Below are positions 27,213-35,379 of a DNA stretch of 64,000 nt, in pieces (positions within the stretch are counted from its first letter, which is position 1; each line of letters opens with the position of its first letter). The DNA is taken from contig NZ_FNDC01000003.1 of the NCBI RefSeq assembly GCF_900099655.1, positions 1-64,000 on the forward strand, written 5' to 3'. The DNA comes from Planococcus glaciei. GTDB taxonomy: Bacteria; Bacillota; Bacilli; Bacillales_A; Planococcaceae. A program made the translations under genes and the position numbers. The notes under the pieces were generated by a model. It made no database searches and was not told the origin of the DNA. It saw only the letters and a program-made list of their open reading frames with translations.

Positions 27213-28052
27213 TCACTCTGTATAAAACATAAAGGCAAACGCCCCGACTCCTGTATGCGTTGAAATGACCGGTGTCGTGTAATCCATTTTGATATCTGTA
27301 AATCCTGCGGCTTCCAGCTCTTGTATCAGCGGGTTGGCCATATTAAAACCTTCTGCATGGGCAATGCCGATTCCTTTGACTTGCTTCCCCTGCGTCCGTT
27401 CTTTAAAGTCGTTCATCAAATACTGGACCACTTGCTTGTAGCTGCGGGCTTTTGCCACAGGCGTATATTCGCCGCCGTCCAATGAGGCAATCGGCTTGAT
27501 TTTCAGGAAAGAACCGACCAATGCCCGTCCTTTTCCGATGCGGCCGCCCTTGACCATATTGTCAAGCGTATCCAGAATGACATAAAGTTTGGTTTTTTCG
27601 CGTATTTGATCCAAGCGCGCCACAATTTCTTCCATCGCTTTCCCTTCTCTCGCCATATCCGCCGCTTCCAGCACCTGGAAAGCGAGCGCATGTGAAATGT
27701 AGCGGGAATCGACGACCGTCACGTCTGTATCGGTAAGCTCGGCTGCTGTGCGGGCAGATTCCACAGTACCGCTCATGCCGCCCGTCATATGGATGGACAA
27801 CACTTGATCGCCGTTTTGGCCTAGGCGGTCGTACAACTCTTTAAAAACACCCGGTGCCGGCTGTGAACTTTTTGGCAATTCAGGGCTGTTTTCCATCAAT
27901 TCCAAAAATGCTTTCGGTTCCAAGTCCACTCGGTCAAGATATGTTTTTCCGTCAATTTGGATGTTTAACGGAACCACATGCAAATCATATTGCTTAATGG
28001 CTTCCAGATTCAATTCCGAAGTAGAATCCGTTACGATATGGATTTTCGGCAT
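27213..28052 (-). CDS. DegV family fatty-acid-binding protein
   Basis: This 279-aa protein shows the DegV pattern: HIVTDSTSELNLEAIKQY at the N-terminus, VVPLNIQIDGKTYLD, the TSQPAPG-like SSQPAPGVF, SGTVESARTAAE near 95 and KGGRIGKGRALVGSFLKIKP near 170. DegV proteins (FakB type) bind a fatty acid and present it to the FakA kinase. No fakA is nearby. The gene has its own ribosome binding site and lies upstream of ypmR in the same direction. Confidence 0.93.
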   Translation of the reverse strand: MPKIHIVTDSTSELNLEAIKQYDLHVVPLNIQIDGKTYLDRVDLEPKAFLELMENSPELPKSSQPAPGVFKELYDRLGQNGDQVLSIHMTGGMSGTVESARTAAELTDTDVTVVDSRYISHALAFQVLEAADMAREGKAMEEIVARLDQIREKTKLYVILDTLDNMVKGGRIGKGRALVGSFLKIKPIASLDGGEYTPVAKARSYKQVVQYLMNDFKERTQGKQVKGIGIAHAEGFNMANPLIQELEAAGFTDIKMDYTTPVISTHTGVGAFAFMFYTE

Positions 28053-28126
28053 TTCTTCACTCTCCTTATTTCTTATATTCCTATAATGGGAAGCCTTGAA
28101 ACGTTGCGCGGGTTGGAAAAACAGAC

Positions 28127-28870
28127 CTACTGGAGATCTGCTTTTCTCTGCGCCATCGACTGGACTTCCGTTTCAATTGTCGTTTTGACTTTTTCAATCA
28201 ATTCCTTGGCGTCCAGTTTTTCAATTTCTTCAGCCGAAAATGGCTCAAGAACCCTGATGGTGACATGCCCGGGCCGAATCTGGTTGCTGTTTTTTTCCAT
28301 AATTTCCGATGTGCCGTGAATGGCAATCGGCACAATCGGCACCCCTGCATCTTTGGCAATGCGGATGAAACCGGATTTGAAATCGGTCACTCCTTCACCT
28401 TTGGAACGGGTGCCTTCGGGAAAAATCAGGATGGAATGGCCGTCTTTCAATTTCCCAACCGTGTCGGCTATCGATTTATAAGCGCTTTTTCGGTCCGTCC
28501 GGTCCAAAAACACACAATTCATGTCTTCCATATATACCGGAATGACCGGCAATTTTTTCACTTCTTTTTTGGAAATAAACCCAAACGGCTTTGGAATTTC
28601 CGAAAGCAGAACCGGGATGTCAAAATTGCCTTCGTGGTTGGCTACAAGAAGCGCCGGGCCGTCCGGCAAATAGTCAAGCCCGCTCGTTTCTACACGGCTC
28701 TTTGTCCGAGCCATGATGCCTTTCGCCCATTTTTGGGGTTCCGTATGAATAAGAGCATCATATTCCTGCTTGCTCAAATTCGCTTTTTGAGCTTGGAATT
28801 TTTTCAAATTCATTGCTGCAACCGGCAAATAGCCGAATAAAAACGAGAACGTCCGGAGAGATTTATACAT
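28127..28870 (-). CDS. plsC: 1-acyl-sn-glycerol-3-phosphate acyltransferase (PlsC-like)
   Basis: This 247-aa membrane-associated acyltransferase makes phosphatidic acid from lysophosphatidate. The catalytic NHEGNFD (NHx4D) motif, the FPEGTRSKGEG motif and VPIVPIAIHGTSEIM are all visible. An N-terminal amphipathic or membrane segment (FSFLFGYLPVAAM) precedes them. The start ATG at 28870 overlaps the dfrA stop by 8 bp, so it is coupled to thyA-dfrA; a longer upstream frame lies wholly inside dfrA and is rejected. Confidence 0.92.
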   Translation of the reverse strand: MYKSLRTFSFLFGYLPVAAMNLKKFQAQKANLSKQEYDALIHTEPQKWAKGIMARTKSRVETSGLDYLPDGPALLVANHEGNFDIPVLLSEIPKPFGFISKKEVKKLPVIPVYMEDMNCVFLDRTDRKSAYKSIADTVGKLKDGHSILIFPEGTRSKGEGVTDFKSGFIRIAKDAGVPIVPIAIHGTSEIMEKNSNQIRPGHVTIRVLEPFSAEEIEKLDAKELIEKVKTTIETEVQSMAQRKADLQ

Positions 28871-29351
28871 GGCGGTCTTTCCGTTCAAACACCAGGTATA
28901 CAAAGCGGATATCGCCCGAAACCTGCTCTTCCGATTCAGAAACAACTGTCCATTCCGGACCGTATTCCGGAAAGAATGTATCCCCGTCAAATTCCTTTTT
29001 GATAAGTGTGATGTATAGGCGGTCTGCTTGCGGGAGGATGGTCCGGAAGATTTGTTCTCCGCCGATGACCATCACTTCTTCATGCTGTTCTTCTGCGAGC
29101 CGGACCGCCTCATTCAAAGTATGGACGACGTCGATTCCGTCTGCCCGGTATTCGGGGTTGCGGGTTACCACGATATTGCGCCGCTTCGGCAGCGGACGCC
29201 CGATCGATTCGTACGTATTTCGCCCCATCACAATTCCTTTGCCGATGGTATGTTTTTTGAAATAAGCCAGATCTTCCGGGATATGCCAAGGCAACTGATT
29301 GTCTTTGCCGATTACCCGGTTTGGATCGTGTGCCACCATTAGTGAAATCAT
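28863..29351 (-). CDS. dfrA: Dihydrofolate reductase
   Basis: This 162-aa enzyme reduces dihydrofolate with NADPH. The Met20-loop region GKDNQLPWHIPEDLAYFK, the NADPH motif GIVMGRNTYESIGRPLP, VMVIGGEQIF, and the C-terminal beta strand region are present. It lies directly behind thyA (12 bp), which supplies its substrate, and overlaps the acyltransferase start downstream. Confidence 0.97.
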   Translation of the reverse strand: MISLMVAHDPNRVIGKDNQLPWHIPEDLAYFKKHTIGKGIVMGRNTYESIGRPLPKRRNIVVTRNPEYRADGIDVVHTLNEAVRLAEEQHEEVMVIGGEQIFRTILPQADRLYITLIKKEFDGDTFFPEYGPEWTVVSESEEQVSGDIRFVYLVFERKDRHV

Positions 29352-29363
29352 CTAAATTCCCCC

Positions 29364-30308
29364 TTAAACTGCAACAGGCGCTTTGATGCGCGGATGCGGG
29401 TCGTAGCCCTCAATCGTAATGTCTGCCAGCTCCAAATCAAAAATAGACGCTACGTCTTCATTGATTTTCACGGTCGGCAATTTTCTTGGTTCTCTGGACA
29501 GCTGTTCCGTCACTTGTTCAATGTGGTTTGAATACAGATGCGTATCTCCCGTTGTGAGGACAAAATCACCCACTTGAAGGCCGCATTCGCGGGCAATCAA
29601 ATGCGTCAGCAAAGCGTAGGACGCTATGTTGAACGGCACACCCAAAAAGACATCGGCGCTGCGCTGGTACAACTGGCAGGACAACTTGCCGTCTGCTACA
29701 TAAAACTGGAACATGATGTGGCATGGCGGAAGCGCCATATCGTCGATAAATTCCGGGTTCCAGGCCGTCACCAGGTGGCGCCGCGAATCCGGGTTCTTTT
29801 TGATTGATTCGATGACGTTTTTCAACTGGTCGATCGTGCCGCCGTCGGTTTTCGCCCAAGAGCGCCATTGCTTGCCGTAAACAGGCCCAAGGTCGCCGTA
29901 TTTTTCAGCGAATCCGTCTTCGGCCAAAATCTTTTCTTGGAACAGCGCCATTTGCTCTTTATAACGTACCGCAAATTCCGGATCTTTCTGGGAGCGTCTT
30001 CCGAAATCGGCCATGTCCGGCCCCTCGTACTCGTCGCTTTCCACCCACTGGGCAAATGCCCATTCGTCCCAGATGTGATTGTTTTCTTCCAATAAAGTCT
30101 TCACGTTCGTATCGCCTTTGATAAACCAAAGCAATTCTGAGACAATCAGGCGAAACGCCGTTTTTTTGGTGGTCATCAATGGAAAGCCCTCATTTAAGTC
30201 AAAGCGCATCTGATGGCCGAACACACTCAATGTGCCTGTACCGGTCCGGTCTTCCTTTTTCGCGCCATTATGTAAAATATGCTGGCATAAATCTAAGTAT
30301 TGTTTCAT
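29364..30308 (-). CDS. thyA: Thymidylate synthase
   Basis: This 314-aa enzyme makes dTMP from dUMP and methylene-THF. The catalytic cysteine is in [12 protein letters not shown] near residue 196, with [31 protein letters not shown] and [11 protein letters not shown]. It is the long form with an insertion near residues 90-140 ([23 protein letters not shown]), as in Lactobacillus and Staphylococcus ThyA. The start ATG 30308 follows GGAGG. It heads the thyA-dfrA-plsC unit. Confidence 0.97.
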   Translation of the reverse strand: MKQYLDLCQHILHNGAKKEDRTGTGTLSVFGHQMRFDLNEGFPLMTTKKTAFRLIVSELLWFIKGDTNVKTLLEENNHIWDEWAFAQWVESDEYEGPDMADFGRRSQKDPEFAVRYKEQMALFQEKILAEDGFAEKYGDLGPVYGKQWRSWAKTDGGTIDQLKNVIESIKKNPDSRRHLVTAWNPEFIDDMALPPCHIMFQFYVADGKLSCQLYQRSADVFLGVPFNIASYALLTHLIARECGLQVGDFVLTTGDTHLYSNHIEQVTEQLSREPRKLPTVKINEDVASIFDLELADITIEGYDPHPRIKAPVAV

Positions 30309-30354
30309 TTTTATTCGCCTCCATTATTATGTTTATCATAACAAAAACACACAA

Positions 30355-30383
30355 AAAAAACCGTTACAAATGTAACGGTTTTA
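30355..30383 (-). terminator. Terminator of ypjP
   Basis: AAACCGTTACA pairs with TGTAACGGTTT with a 2-nt loop, then TTTTTGTG on the minus strand. Confidence 0.85.
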
Positions 30384-30413
30384 AGAAGCTGACAATATTG
30401 AAATTTCCTGCTT

Positions 30414-31010
30414 TTACGAAAGCCATTTAGGCGGTGTGTTTTTGGACCAGTAAATATCCCCGAGGGCAATGTGCTTTTGGAAATTGTCTTCCGCCACATG
30501 GTAATGGAAATTGAAGAAAAAGCCTTCGAGCGGTTTTTTCTCGGTTCTTACATGAAAGCGGATCGCATCTTTTGATGTTTCTGTGTCGTAAATGTGAAAA
30601 ATCTTCTCAGAATAATCGCCGGAAGGTTTTTCGGAGATTGCCAGCTTGCGCAACGTTTCAGTATCCATGCCGGCAAAGTGCAAATCGATCGCCCGCTGGA
30701 TATTCGGCAAAATGGCCGTCTCGAATTCATCTTGGATGACCGGTCCGATTTTCGTTCCGAATTTCAGGTATGCCTGTTCTTCGGCCGCTTTATGGACGGT
30801 ATCCAGGATTGACGGATGGGTATCGTAATAAAGTTCACTCGGATCGATCCAGTCAAAACTATATTGTTTGTCATTGCCAGTTGATGACTGTGAATTGCTT
30901 AGCGCTTTTTCATCTAATAAAGTTTCCCAAATCAGATGGTTGGGGGAAATTACTCCCAAGGTCAAAACGGCAACTGCAATCATCAACGACTTTTGCCACC
31001 ACTTCTTCAT
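30414..31010 (-). CDS. ypjP: YpjP-like cell-envelope protein
   Basis: This 198-aa protein has an N-terminal helix (SLMIAVAVLTLGVIS) that is a signal or anchor, and an extracytoplasmic domain with EGFFFNFHYHVAEDNFQKHIALGDIYWSKNTPPKW at the C-terminus, as in YpjP. The function is unknown. ATG 31010 follows AAGGTGATAGGG. Its position beside thyA-dfrA matches the B. subtilis order, which strengthens the assignment. Confidence 0.82.
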   Translation of the reverse strand: MKKWWQKSLMIAVAVLTLGVISPNHLIWETLLDEKALSNSQSSTGNDKQYSFDWIDPSELYYDTHPSILDTVHKAAEEQAYLKFGTKIGPVIQDEFETAILPNIQRAIDLHFAGMDTETLRKLAISEKPSGDYSEKIFHIYDTETSKDAIRFHVRTEKKPLEGFFFNFHYHVAEDNFQKHIALGDIYWSKNTPPKWLS

Positions 31011-31156
31011 CCCTATCACCTTCAATTTTGAACATTTTATTAACGCCTGTTGTAATTTATACGAATTTCGCTTGTAAAGGTTTCATCTTCTTGAAATTCA
31101 TTGTACAATAATAGTAATCATTTAGCTCTGTTTTTTTGAAAAAGGAGGATTTTTTC

Positions 31157-31234
31157 ATGGATGCTTCATTGCTTATCGGTATTGGACTATTATTTATGCT
31201 TGGATATTTAGCTTCATTGAGCTTCACAGACTGA
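31157..31234 (+). CDS. 25-aa hydrophobic membrane peptide
   Basis: ATG 31157 follows a consensus AAAGGAGG at the right distance and opens a 25-codon frame, MDASLLIGIGLLFMLGYLASLSFTD, whose core is a single membrane helix. A strong terminator follows within 30 bp. This is the layout of a real small gene with its own transcript, divergent from ypjP. I do not recognise a family and cannot assign a function. Confidence 0.65.
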   Translation: MDASLLIGIGLLFMLGYLASLSFTD

Positions 31235-31262
31235 AGACTTCTTCCAGTTCGCTGGAAAACAA

Positions 31263-31290
31263 AAAAAGGCAGCCCTTGGGCTGCCTTTTT
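31263..31290. terminator. Bidirectional terminator
   Basis: AAAAAGGCAGCCC-TT-GGGCTGCCTTTTT, a perfect palindrome between the 25-aa gene and the convergent methyltransferase gene. Confidence 0.92.
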
Positions 31291-31344
31291 TATTATCTCA
31301 AAATATTGGTTCAGCTTTCTCGTTTGAAAAGGAGTTGCCAGCAT

Positions 31345-32124
31345 TTACTGCGTTCGGCAGTCAATCACCCCGTAATGGAATTTCGTATTCGGCCGCACCC
31401 TTCTGGCAAATCCGTACTTTTCAAAATCGGCCGAGCGGAAATGCGCTTTCAGGACTACGCTTTTGCGCGCTGCCCGAACCGCTTCCTTGACCCATTCGCC
31501 GGTCAGTTGGCCATTGTTTGCCGTTCCCCGCAGCGGCGTAAAATTCGAAGCTTCGGTGATTTCTTCTGTAAACATCGGATCCATATACACGACATCCACG
31601 GAACCGTCCGGCAAGCTTTTCAGCAGCTCCACTGAATTTTTTGAAGCGACCTCGATCCGTTTCATGGCCTCGTCCAAATGCGGCATCGCATCGTACCGGG
31701 CCAATCCTTGTTCAATGACGTAGGCGAGTACCGGATGGCTTTCACAGCCGATGACTTGGCCTTCGCTGCCGACCCGGTAGGCCGCAACGATGGCGTCTGA
31801 TGCCAAGCCAAGCGTGCAATCGAAAAAGACATCTCCCGCTTTCAGATTCGAAACGGCAACAAGCGGATCTTCTTCAATCGGGCGTTTTGTCCGGAACGCC
31901 GCCGAATTGGGATGAAAAAAGAACGGCTCGGTTTTGCCCAATGGGTAAAATTCGAGTCGTTCTTTTGCTGCAACCAGCACATCCGCGCATTCTTCCGCAT
32001 GGATTTTTTCGATCGAACGCTTTTTCCGGAGCACAAACGGGATGGAAAGATCTTCTGCCGCTTGAGCTGCCATCCGGTCGGTTTTGCCGTTCGGCCGGTA
32101 TGCTGTCGTTACAATGGTCTTCAC
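31345..32124 (-). CDS. ypiP: Class I SAM-dependent methyltransferase (YpiP-like)
   Basis: This 259-aa protein has a Rossmann methyltransferase core: DCTLGLASDAIVAAYRVGSEGQVIGCESHP near residues 96-125, and a catalytic VVYMDPMFTEEI motif near 180, related to the NPPY/DPPY motifs of nucleic-acid methyltransferases and to RsmJ. An rRNA or other RNA target is likely but not shown. Its GTG start overlaps the stop of brxA by 4 bp, keeping the ypiP-yphP pairing known from B. subtilis. Confidence 0.84.
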   Translation of the reverse strand: MKTIVTTAYRPNGKTDRMAAQAAEDLSIPFVLRKKRSIEKIHAEECADVLVAAKERLEFYPLGKTEPFFFHPNSAAFRTKRPIEEDPLVAVSNLKAGDVFFDCTLGLASDAIVAAYRVGSEGQVIGCESHPVLAYVIEQGLARYDAMPHLDEAMKRIEVASKNSVELLKSLPDGSVDVVYMDPMFTEEITEASNFTPLRGTANNGQLTGEWVKEAVRAARKSVVLKAHFRSADFEKYGFARRVRPNTKFHYGVIDCRTQ

Positions 32125-32558
32125 TGCGCCGATACCTGCTCCAGCACTTGAGTCAAGTGATCCCGGATATGTTCTACATCATGGTCTTCAATTTGTTCAC
32201 GCGGGATAAAATAGGCGAGCTGCCCGTCTTTCAAGACCGCAATCGAAGGAGAAGAAGGCGGGATGTCTTCAAAATAACTGCGCATTTGAGCCGTCGCTTC
32301 TTTGTCCTGCCCGGCAAAAACCGTCACTAAGTGGTCCGGTTTCGCAGCAGTTGTCTCCAAAGCTTCGATTACTGCCGGACGTGCCAGTCCTGCTGCACAG
32401 CCGCAGACCGAATTGATCACCACTAAGCTGGTTCCTTGTGCTTCCACCATATGCTCGTTCACTTCTTCAGCAGTCGTTAATTCTTTAAAACCGTTCGTTG
32501 TCAGTTCTTGGCGCATCGGGACAACAATGCCTTTCATGTACTCATCATATGCGTTCAT
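32121..32558 (-). CDS. brxA: Bacilliredoxin BrxA (YphP family)
   Basis: This 145-aa thioredoxin-fold protein has the CGC active-site motif in VINSVCGCAAGLARP near residue 52. Bacilliredoxins remove bacillithiol from mixed disulfides on proteins after oxidative stress. It is the first gene of a two-gene unit with the methyltransferase. The paralogue BrxB is very similar, but the neighbourhood (ypiP, ypjP, thyA) favours YphP/BrxA. Confidence 0.9.
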   Translation of the reverse strand: MNAYDEYMKGIVVPMRQELTTNGFKELTTAEEVNEHMVEAQGTSLVVINSVCGCAAGLARPAVIEALETTAAKPDHLVTVFAGQDKEATAQMRSYFEDIPPSSPSIAVLKDGQLAYFIPREQIEDHDVEHIRDHLTQVLEQVSAQ

Positions 32559-32800
32559 GGTTTCCCTACTTTCGTATAGTCTCTATTTCGCTGGGTGAAT
32601 AGCGTTTTCTCCTTCCTATTCTAACCCAAGACCTATACGCTTTCATAGTTTTTCGCTTCTGCCGGTATATGAATGGCAGCCTATACCCGTTTTTTGCCAC
32701 AGAGTAAATTCCATCATTTTTGCCTGGTCCGCATCAAGACGACTTTCCGTAGAAAAGGGCCATGGCACGTAAAAAACGCTCGTCGATTAGGCCGATGGGT

Positions 32801-33157
32801 TCAATTGACAATCATGACCCCTACTACTTCGTCCAACGGCAATCGTTTGATCCCGAACGGATCGTCGTAATAGACGGATTTTGTGTCGAGATCCATTCGT
32901 TTAACGGTACCAACATGGTACTGAAATTCGTGGTCTTTCCAGGATTTCATTCTGATGGTGCAGTTGCGCTCCATGGCTTCTTCAATTTCCGCTTGAATCA
33001 TTTGCGAATCCCAATCACCGAGTTCCGGCTTATTTTCACTTTTATTTTCTTCGAACCATTGGCTCAATTTGTTTATATGTCTAGTCAGCTTCAGCCCCTG
33101 CATATGTTCTTGTCCATTGGCATAATCGCTTTTTTCGATTTTTCTTGTCAATACCAT
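32801..33157 (-). CDS. YolD-like protein
   Basis: This 118-aa protein shows the C-terminal pattern of YolD-like proteins (YHVGTVKRMDLDTKSVYYDD..GIKRLPLDEVVGVMI). YolD proteins are usually encoded beside a Y-family polymerase (UvrX/DinB-like), but none is nearby, so this is a solitary copy. ATG 33157 follows GAAGGAGG. The function is unknown. The assignment rests on the C-terminal half only. Confidence 0.65.
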   Translation of the reverse strand: MVLTRKIEKSDYANGQEHMQGLKLTRHINKLSQWFEENKSENKPELGDWDSQMIQAEIEEAMERNCTIRMKSWKDHEFQYHVGTVKRMDLDTKSVYYDDPFGIKRLPLDEVVGVMIVN

Positions 33158-33261
33158 GGTGATTCCTCCTTCGTGAAGAGCTAAGAACGTTTGTTCTATT
33201 ACTATATCATGAAGTATTAGAAAAGTACAAATATAATTGCATTTTTTTGATAGCTGATATA

Positions 33262-33290
33262 TTGTTCATTAAAAAAAGCGAAAATATGCT
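33262..33290 (+). promoter_or_regulatory. Putative sigma-A promoter of the structured-RNA region
   Basis: TTGTTC (33262-33267) and TATGCT (33285-33290) are exactly 17 bp apart, and predicted transcription would start just before the hairpin block. Confidence 0.55.
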
Positions 33291-33296
33291 AATTTT

Positions 33297-33405
33297 TCTC
33301 TAGTTTCAGCGACGGAAGTCCATGGCGCTGAATGGCTCTACTGAACGACGTGCCTCAAAGTTTGTGCCTGTCAGCCGTTTTGTGGAGGCTATGCATCTCT
33401 TCCCT
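33297..33405 (+). ncRNA. Candidate structured RNA with mutually exclusive stems
   Basis: TTCAGCG (33305-33311) pairs with CGCTGAA (33326-33332). AGCC (33373-33376) can pair either with upstream GGCT (33334-33337) or with downstream GGCT (33387-33390). A palindrome CAAA-G-TTTG lies between two near-repeats of TGCCT. The block is GC-richer than its surroundings. I compared it from memory with common riboswitch classes and found no match; this is a candidate only. Confidence 0.4.
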
Positions 33406-33612
33406 TTTTAAATTCATTATTATTTTTAGCTTTTGCTAAGCCATTTCCCACCGCCGGCCGCCTCTTCTAAAAGGTTCCCACTTTTCCGTGTAGGTTTTAT
33501 GACATTTATCCTTATTCAATGGCTAAAATGATTGGAAATAAACCATTTCGGCTTGATGCTGCCAGGCATTAAGAGTATATTTTTCACATTCAGTCACGAA
33601 GGAGGAACTTAA

Positions 33613-33741
33613 ATGCATTTAATCCGATTAATTCCCGTTTTGTTTTTCTCACTCTCAGCCATTTCTTTATTTTCTTTTCAGGCAGGAGAGATTGTCAGTT
33701 CACTTCAAGAATTTTTCAATTTCTACAATCATAAATCTTAA
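33613..33741 (+). CDS. 42-aa small membrane or secreted peptide
   Basis: ATG 33613 follows GGAGG and opens a 42-codon frame with a basic N-terminus and a hydrophobic stretch (LIPVLFFSLSAISLFSFQAG), then EIVSSLQEFFNFYNHKS. A terminator starts four bases after the stop. Ribosome binding site, hydrophobic pattern and terminator together support a real gene. No family is recognised; a signal-peptide-derived pheromone or a membrane-stress peptide are possibilities that cannot be separated here. Confidence 0.6.
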   Translation: MHLIRLIPVLFFSLSAISLFSFQAGEIVSSLQEFFNFYNHKS

Positions 33742-33745
33742 ACTA

Positions 33746-33766
33746 AAGTCCCTTCAAGGGATTTTT
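33746..33766 (+). terminator. Terminator of the 42-aa gene
   Basis: TCCCT-TCA-AGGGA followed by TTTTTTA. Confidence 0.75.
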
Positions 33767-34080
33767 TATTTTCCTCCATTTACGGGGTAACTTTTTATCC
33801 TTATCAGCATGCATTTTCTGATTTTCAAGCTATTCTTCCTGTGTGACTTTCCTTCGTTATCCAGGGTTGTAAAAGCGGTACATTCACTTTGCTTTTCGAC
33901 ATTTGAGTGTTTTATGGCTAAACTGGCACACCTTCCTTCATTAATTGTAATCTTCAAGAGGGGATATCTTGTAAATTGCTAATTCACATACTACTATTAG
34001 TGAAACGGTGACCTGAATTAAATTTCATTTCTATAGGCATGCGTATAAAAAGATTTACTATAGAGAAGGAGTTGAAGCCC

Positions 34081-34326
34081 GTGGATACAGTACAGGATGT
34101 AGAAATTTATTTATTGAGCAAAAAATGCAATTTAACTGCGCGGCGCTGGGCAAAAAACAAGCGGCTCAAGCAGCGGATTTTGGAACGGCACCTGACGTGG
34201 AACGGCGATCATTTAAAAATTAATCGTATCGATATGTTAAAGCCTTTGCACTCGAATATCGATTATTACTTGGATCATCCTTCATTAATCGACGACCAGT
34301 TCAGGGATGAGGCAGGCCAAGTTTAA
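34081..34326 (+). CDS. Hypothetical basic protein, 81 aa
   Basis: This 81-aa protein starts at GTG 34081, nine bases behind GAAGGAG; an ATG at 34039 in the same frame has no ribosome binding site. The middle is strongly basic (KKCNLTARRWAKNKRLKQRILERH), and the C-terminus is acidic. The family is not recognised; nucleic-acid binding is possible. The stop codon lies in an inverted repeat, and a strong terminator follows. Confidence 0.65.
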   Translation: MDTVQDVEIYLLSKKCNLTARRWAKNKRLKQRILERHLTWNGDHLKINRIDMLKPLHSNIDYYLDHPSLIDDQFRDEAGQV

Positions 34327-34367
34327 GTTACCTGTGCGCAGTCCTGAACTGGTCGTTCAACCATAAA

Positions 34368-34408
34368 AGCAGTGCAAAGCCGAAAATGGCTCTGCACTGC
34401 TTCTTTTT
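34368..34408 (+). terminator. Terminator of the 81-aa gene
   Basis: AGCAGTGCA..AGCC pairs with GGCT..TGCACTGCT, followed by TCTTTTTA. The convergent VOC gene ends 40 bp away. Confidence 0.85.
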
Positions 34409-34448
34409 AATCCCCTACTCTATTGATATGGCTGATCTGCCCGGCAAA

Positions 34449-34829
34449 CTATATTTGCGCAATGGCACAATATGCTCCTTGCGGATATTCAATTACCGCA
34501 TAGCTGTTCGGGCTGATTGGAGCTTGGGGTTCATAATGGACTTTGCCGCCCAGTTTTCTGCATGCTTCGAGACTCGCTTGCAAATTTTCAACCGAGAAGT
34601 AAACGAGCCAGACCGGCGGCAACGCTGCATTTTCTCCTTCCGGATGGCAGATGCCCGCCACCGGTTCTCCGTCAGCACCCGCCATGACATAATCATCGTA
34701 ACTTCCCATGCTCAACCCGGTATGCTTCCAACCGACGACTTGTTCGTAAAAATCCCTTACTTGTTCCGTTCGAGCGACTGTTAAATCGGCGGACAGAATG
34801 GTGCCTGGGATGGTTTTCCCGTCTTCCAT
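34449..34829 (-). CDS. VOC superfamily (glyoxalase/bleomycin-resistance-like) protein
   Basis: This 126-aa protein has the beta-alpha-beta-beta-beta pattern of the vicinal oxygen chelate fold: LSADLTVARTEQVRDFYEQVVGWK at the N-terminus, GICHPEG, and VWLVYFSVENLQASLEACRKLGG in the second half. The substrate is unknown. ATG 34829 follows GCGAGG. A decayed gene lies directly upstream in the same orientation. Confidence 0.88.
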   Translation of the reverse strand: MEDGKTIPGTILSADLTVARTEQVRDFYEQVVGWKHTGLSMGSYDDYVMAGADGEPVAGICHPEGENAALPPVWLVYFSVENLQASLEACRKLGGKVHYEPQAPISPNSYAVIEYPQGAYCAIAQI

Positions 34830-34870
34830 TTTCATTCCTCGCTTTCGTCCAATTGCTTTTATTTATTGAA

Positions 34871-35335
34871 CTAAGTGCCAAGGTTCGGGTAATTTCGGTT
34901 TGCCTTCAGTGTTGTGCACAGCGTCTGATGGGATTCAGAGCCGATGCCGTCTGGCAGCTTCACGGGTTCAGCTTCTATCACGATGTTTTCTGCCATATAG
35001 CGGCTGGCATCCAATTTTTCGTAATAATGGTGGACATTTAAGACGTAAAAAGCGCAAAGTCCGTCATCTTCCCGAAAGTTTAGTTAGTCTCCGGGAATTG
35101 GCCGGTAAAAAGAATCTTCCGAGATTGGAATTGTAAATTGCATCTCTCCGCCGCCGGGCGGTACTACATGTACAGCAATCTCCAAAGTTACGCACCTGCC
35201 TTTCCGCCGATTATCGGATTCACCGCAAGAAGTGCACCTTCTTCATATATTTCATTTACATGTCTTTCCTGTAATAATCCCCTAAAAAAAGGGAGTCCGT
35301 GGTATACTATAGCTATTGCAACACATGGATTCTAT
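34871..35335 (-). pseudogene. Decayed protein-coding gene, one frameshift and one nonsense codon
   Basis: On the minus strand an open frame from about 35335 to 35188 reads like protein (YHGLPFFRGLLQERHVNEIY, then EEGALLAVNPIIGGKAGA). One base missing near 35191 would join it to VTLEIAVHVVPPGGGEMQF, TIPISEDSFYRPIPGD, which ends at TAA (35084-35086). The same frame continues as LNFREDDGLCAFYVLNVHHY, YEKLDASRYMAENIVIEAEP to TAG at 34871-34873. A TTG at 35185 with AGGCAGGTG upstream could start the middle part. The joined product has no recognised family. It could be a pseudogene or short separate frames; I favour decay. Confidence 0.5.
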
Positions 35336-35379
35336 TAGACTTTTCTTAGTCACTTTCCATTTTGGGAAGGAGAATGCAA

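Larger units (their letters stand above)
33158..33612. other. Gene-free AT-rich stretch upstream of the 42-aa peptide
   Basis: No gene is apparent. It contains a promoter-like pair and a GC-richer hairpin block (listed separately), then AT-rich sequence. It could be a long leader of the 42-aa gene. Confidence 0.5.

Noticed and set aside
32801..33157. YolD-UvrX toxin/mutagenesis cassette
   Set aside because: Only the YolD-like part is present; there is no Y-family polymerase gene next to it.
33766..33957. 63-codon minus-strand frame in the gene-poor region
   Set aside because: TTG start without a ribosome binding site, and it reads back through the terminator of the 42-aa gene.
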